Assembly (NCBI GenBank): GCA_009783805.1
Contig: WRCU01000072.1
Location: forward strand, 1-7,438
Length of the DNA: 7,438 nt
Origin: Oscillospiraceae bacterium
GTDB lineage: Bacteria; Bacillota; Clostridia; WRCU01
Direction of reading: 5' to 3'
The notes beneath the pieces were generated by a model. That model was given only the letters and a program-made list of their open reading frames with translations. It was not told where the DNA came from and did no database searches. This document shows, in pieces, positions 6,035 to 7,438 of this stretch. How positions within the stretch are numbered: position 1 is the first letter of the stretch; each line of letters opens with the position of its first letter. The position numbers were made by a program, and so were the translations under genes.

Positions 6035-7036
6035 ATGATGAGGTACGCATCGATAAGGGGCATGGAGGTCTCGCGGGTCGGCATAGGCGTGGCCGGGTTC
6101 GGCTCGCCCCACCAGCCGCCCAAGGAGGCGATGGGGATCCTGGAGGAGTTCATCGGGCTGGGCGGGAACCTCATAGACACGGCCAACGTGTACGGCAATT
6201 GGGCCGGCAAGGAGGGGAGGGGCTCCTCTGAGAAGGCCTTGGGGGCGATCTTCAGGGACAGGCCCAGCATAAGGGACGCCCTGTTGGTCTGCACGAAGGG
6301 GGCGCACTTCGAGCTGGGGGACAAAAGCCGCACGCCCCGCGTCAATGAAGGCTGCATCAAGTACGACATAGACGACAGCCTGAAAAACCTCGGCGTGGAC
6401 TCGATAGACCTGTACCTGCTCCATAGGGACAACCCGACCTATCCGGTCTGGCTCATCATGGACGCGCTCTTCGAGGCTCAGGACGCGGGCAAGGTCCGCC
6501 ACATAGGCGCCTCGAACTGGTCGGCCGCCAGGATGGCGGAGGCCGGCGGGTACGCCAGGTCGGTCGGCAGGGAGGGATTCGCCGCGAACCAGATCATGTT
6601 CTCGTACGCGCACCCCCTTGCCGTGGACTCGCACGCCAGCAGGTACTTCATGGAGGATGAGGAGGGGGGCGTCTACGTGAGCGAGGGCATAGCCCTCCTC
6701 ACTTATACCAGCCACGCCAGGGGGTACATGGCGAAGGTGCTGGGCGGGTCGCCGATCAGCGAGCACATGAGAAGGCTCTTCGACTGCGAGGCGAACCGCG
6801 GCAGGGCCGCCCGGGCCGCGGAGGTGGCCGGGGAGGTGGGCGGGGGGTGCACGGCCGAGCGGGTGGGCCTCGCGTACCTGCACGCATTGCCGTACAACGT
6901 CGTCACCGTGGTGGGCTTCAGCAGCCTCGGGCAGATGAGGGAGAGCTGCGACTGCGGGCTGGAGCTGACCCCGGAGCAGGTCATGTACCTGCGCGGGGAC
7001 GACGTGCCTCCGGTCAGGGAGCCCATCCCTTGGTAG
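6035..7036 (+). CDS. Aldo/keto reductase (NADPH-type)
   Basis: Protein of 333 residues, the usual size for the single-domain TIM-barrel aldo/keto reductase family, which reduces carbonyls or oxidises alcohols with a nicotinamide cofactor in the cytoplasm. The tetrad is present: Asp48 and Tyr53 in NLIDTANVYGNW, Lys88 in VCTKGAH, and His130 in DLYLLHRD. HIGASNW (156-162) and QIMFSYAHP (186-194) are the usual mid-barrel strands. VGFSSLGQMRES (293-304) matches the cofactor phosphate-binding loop near the C-terminus. TYTSHARGY (223-231) replaces the more common AYSPLARG. The substrate cannot be read from the sequence. Start: AGGTG (6023-6027) lies 7 nt before ATG 6035; the adjacent ATG 6038 is possible. 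It follows proS by 139 nt and converges on the helicase gene. No functional tie to either is evident. Confidence 0.93.
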   Translation: MMRYASIRGMEVSRVGIGVAGFGSPHQPPKEAMGILEEFIGLGGNLIDTANVYGNWAGKEGRGSSEKALGAIFRDRPSIRDALLVCTKGAHFELGDKSRTPRVNEGCIKYDIDDSLKNLGVDSIDLYLLHRDNPTYPVWLIMDALFEAQDAGKVRHIGASNWSAARMAEAGGYARSVGREGFAANQIMFSYAHPLAVDSHASRYFMEDEEGGVYVSEGIALLTYTSHARGYMAKVLGGSPISEHMRRLFDCEANRGRAARAAEVAGEVGGGCTAERVGLAYLHALPYNVVTVVGFSSLGQMRESCDCGLELTPEQVMYLRGDDVPPVREPIPW

Positions 7037-7037
7037 G

Positions 7038-7055
7038 GGGCCGCCGGTGCGGCCC
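7038..7055. terminator. GC hairpin between convergent genes, possible bidirectional terminator
   Basis: GGGCCG (7038-7043), a 6-nt loop, then CGGCCC (7050-7055), starting 2 nt after the reductase stop. The 6-bp stem is all G-C, and the position between convergent genes suits a terminator, but no T-tract follows on either strand. A Rho-dependent or weak terminator is equally possible. Confidence 0.35.
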
Positions 7056-7105
7056 GTAGGTTGGGCGGGGGGTTGGCGCGTCCATTAGGCCGCCGACGGT
7101 CGCCC

Positions 7106-7438
7106 CTACAGCAGGCCGGCGATGAGCGGTGAGGGGGTCCCGTGCCAGATGAGGGCCAACGCGTGGAGGGCCCTCGTCATGGAGACGTACAACAGCTTCA
7201 CGTCCAGCTCGGACCCGGGGTAGCTGGGCTCGTCGGCGCCCAGCACGGCGACGGCGTCGAACTCCAGGCCCTTGGACAGGTATGAGGGTATGACCACGAA
7301 CCCGCCCTTATACTCCTTGTCCTTGCCCGATATGAGCCTCGGGCTGCCCAAGCCGCCGCAGTCGGGGCCGTATGCGCCCGCGGGCGCCAGGGCCCCCATC
7401 ACCGCCTCGCATTGGGGCAGGTCCTTGCAAACCATCGC
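7106..7438 (-). CDS. helD: HelD/UvrD-like superfamily 1 helicase, C-terminal fragment (cut by window edge)
   Basis: Only the last 110 residues are in the window; the frame is open to the right edge, so the true start lies outside. The Met at 7435 is an internal in-frame codon, not a demonstrated start. Two conserved superfamily 1 motifs are visible. VVIPSYLSKGLEFDAVAV corresponds to the motif V region, and LLYVSMTRALHALAL to motif VI with its arginine finger region (TRA). SYL-KGLEFD and the ending near SPLI fit the HelD family, ATP-driven proteins that dislodge stalled RNA polymerase from DNA, better than UvrD or Rep, which usually have longer C-terminal tails. A generic UvrD-like helicase remains possible. 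It is transcribed toward the reductase gene with a 69-nt spacer. Confidence 0.8.
   Translation of the reverse strand, partial: AMVCKDLPQCEAVMGALAPAGAYGPDCGGLGSPRLISGKDKEYKGGFVVIPSYLSKGLEFDAVAVLGADEPSYPGSELDVKLLYVSMTRALHALALIWHGTPSPLIAGLL

Noticed and set aside
5870..6883. Minus-strand open frame (337 codons) opposite the reductase gene
   Set aside because: Antisense shadow of a gene with a complete catalytic tetrad; its translation is Arg/Ala/Pro/Val-rich with no recognisable motif.

Overview
The window is GC-rich bacterial DNA. It carries six protein-coding genes, one of them cut by the right edge, plus a short-repeat array at the left edge. Bacterial ancestry is indicated by two sigma-70-type promoters, clear Shine-Dalgarno sites and the gene content: TadE-like pseudopilins beside a DUF5702 protein, and a HelD-type helicase. 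That pairing with DUF5702 is, from general knowledge, typical of anaerobic Bacillota (Clostridia). The phylum is an inference. Isoleucine is often encoded by ATA and arginine by AGG despite the high GC, which is a distinctive codon habit.

Layout. (1) 1-200: nested tandem copies of a short palindrome-like intergenic element, with 55-bp full units followed by 25-bp half units. (2) 255-4275, minus strand: a compact three-gene operon encoding membrane-anchored, prepilin-like surface proteins. In transcription order these are a small TadE-like protein, a 723-residue DUF5702 protein with a coiled-coil centre, and a second TadE-like protein ending in a Gly/Asp-rich linker and a Cys/His putative zinc knuckle. 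(3) 4322-4425: a divergent promoter region. TTGACA-N17-TATCAT drives the operon leftward and TTGACA-N18-TATTTT drives proS rightward. (4) 4459-5895: proS, an archaeal/eukaryotic-type prolyl-tRNA synthetase with a C-terminal zinc domain. (5) 5896-6034: a very GC-rich spacer with a palindrome and a 12-bp direct repeat. (6) 6035-7036: an aldo/keto reductase with the full catalytic tetrad. (7) 7037-7105: a convergent spacer with a GC hairpin. (8) 7106 to the right edge, minus strand: the C-terminal end of a HelD/UvrD-like helicase.

How the genes relate. The three minus-strand genes are tightly spaced (23-nt gap, then a 19-nt overlap). Each has an Arg-rich segment, a Gly, and then a hydrophobic helix, so they look like co-expressed minor components of a Tad/Flp-type pilus or secretion apparatus. 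None of the machinery (ATPase, platform proteins, Flp pilin, prepilin peptidase) lies in this window. proS, the reductase and the helicase are housekeeping or metabolic neighbours with no evident functional link to the cassette. I see no CRISPR array, tRNA, rRNA, transposase or phage gene. The closest thing to an undescribed system is the pseudopilin/DUF5702 cassette with its zinc-knuckle-tipped member.
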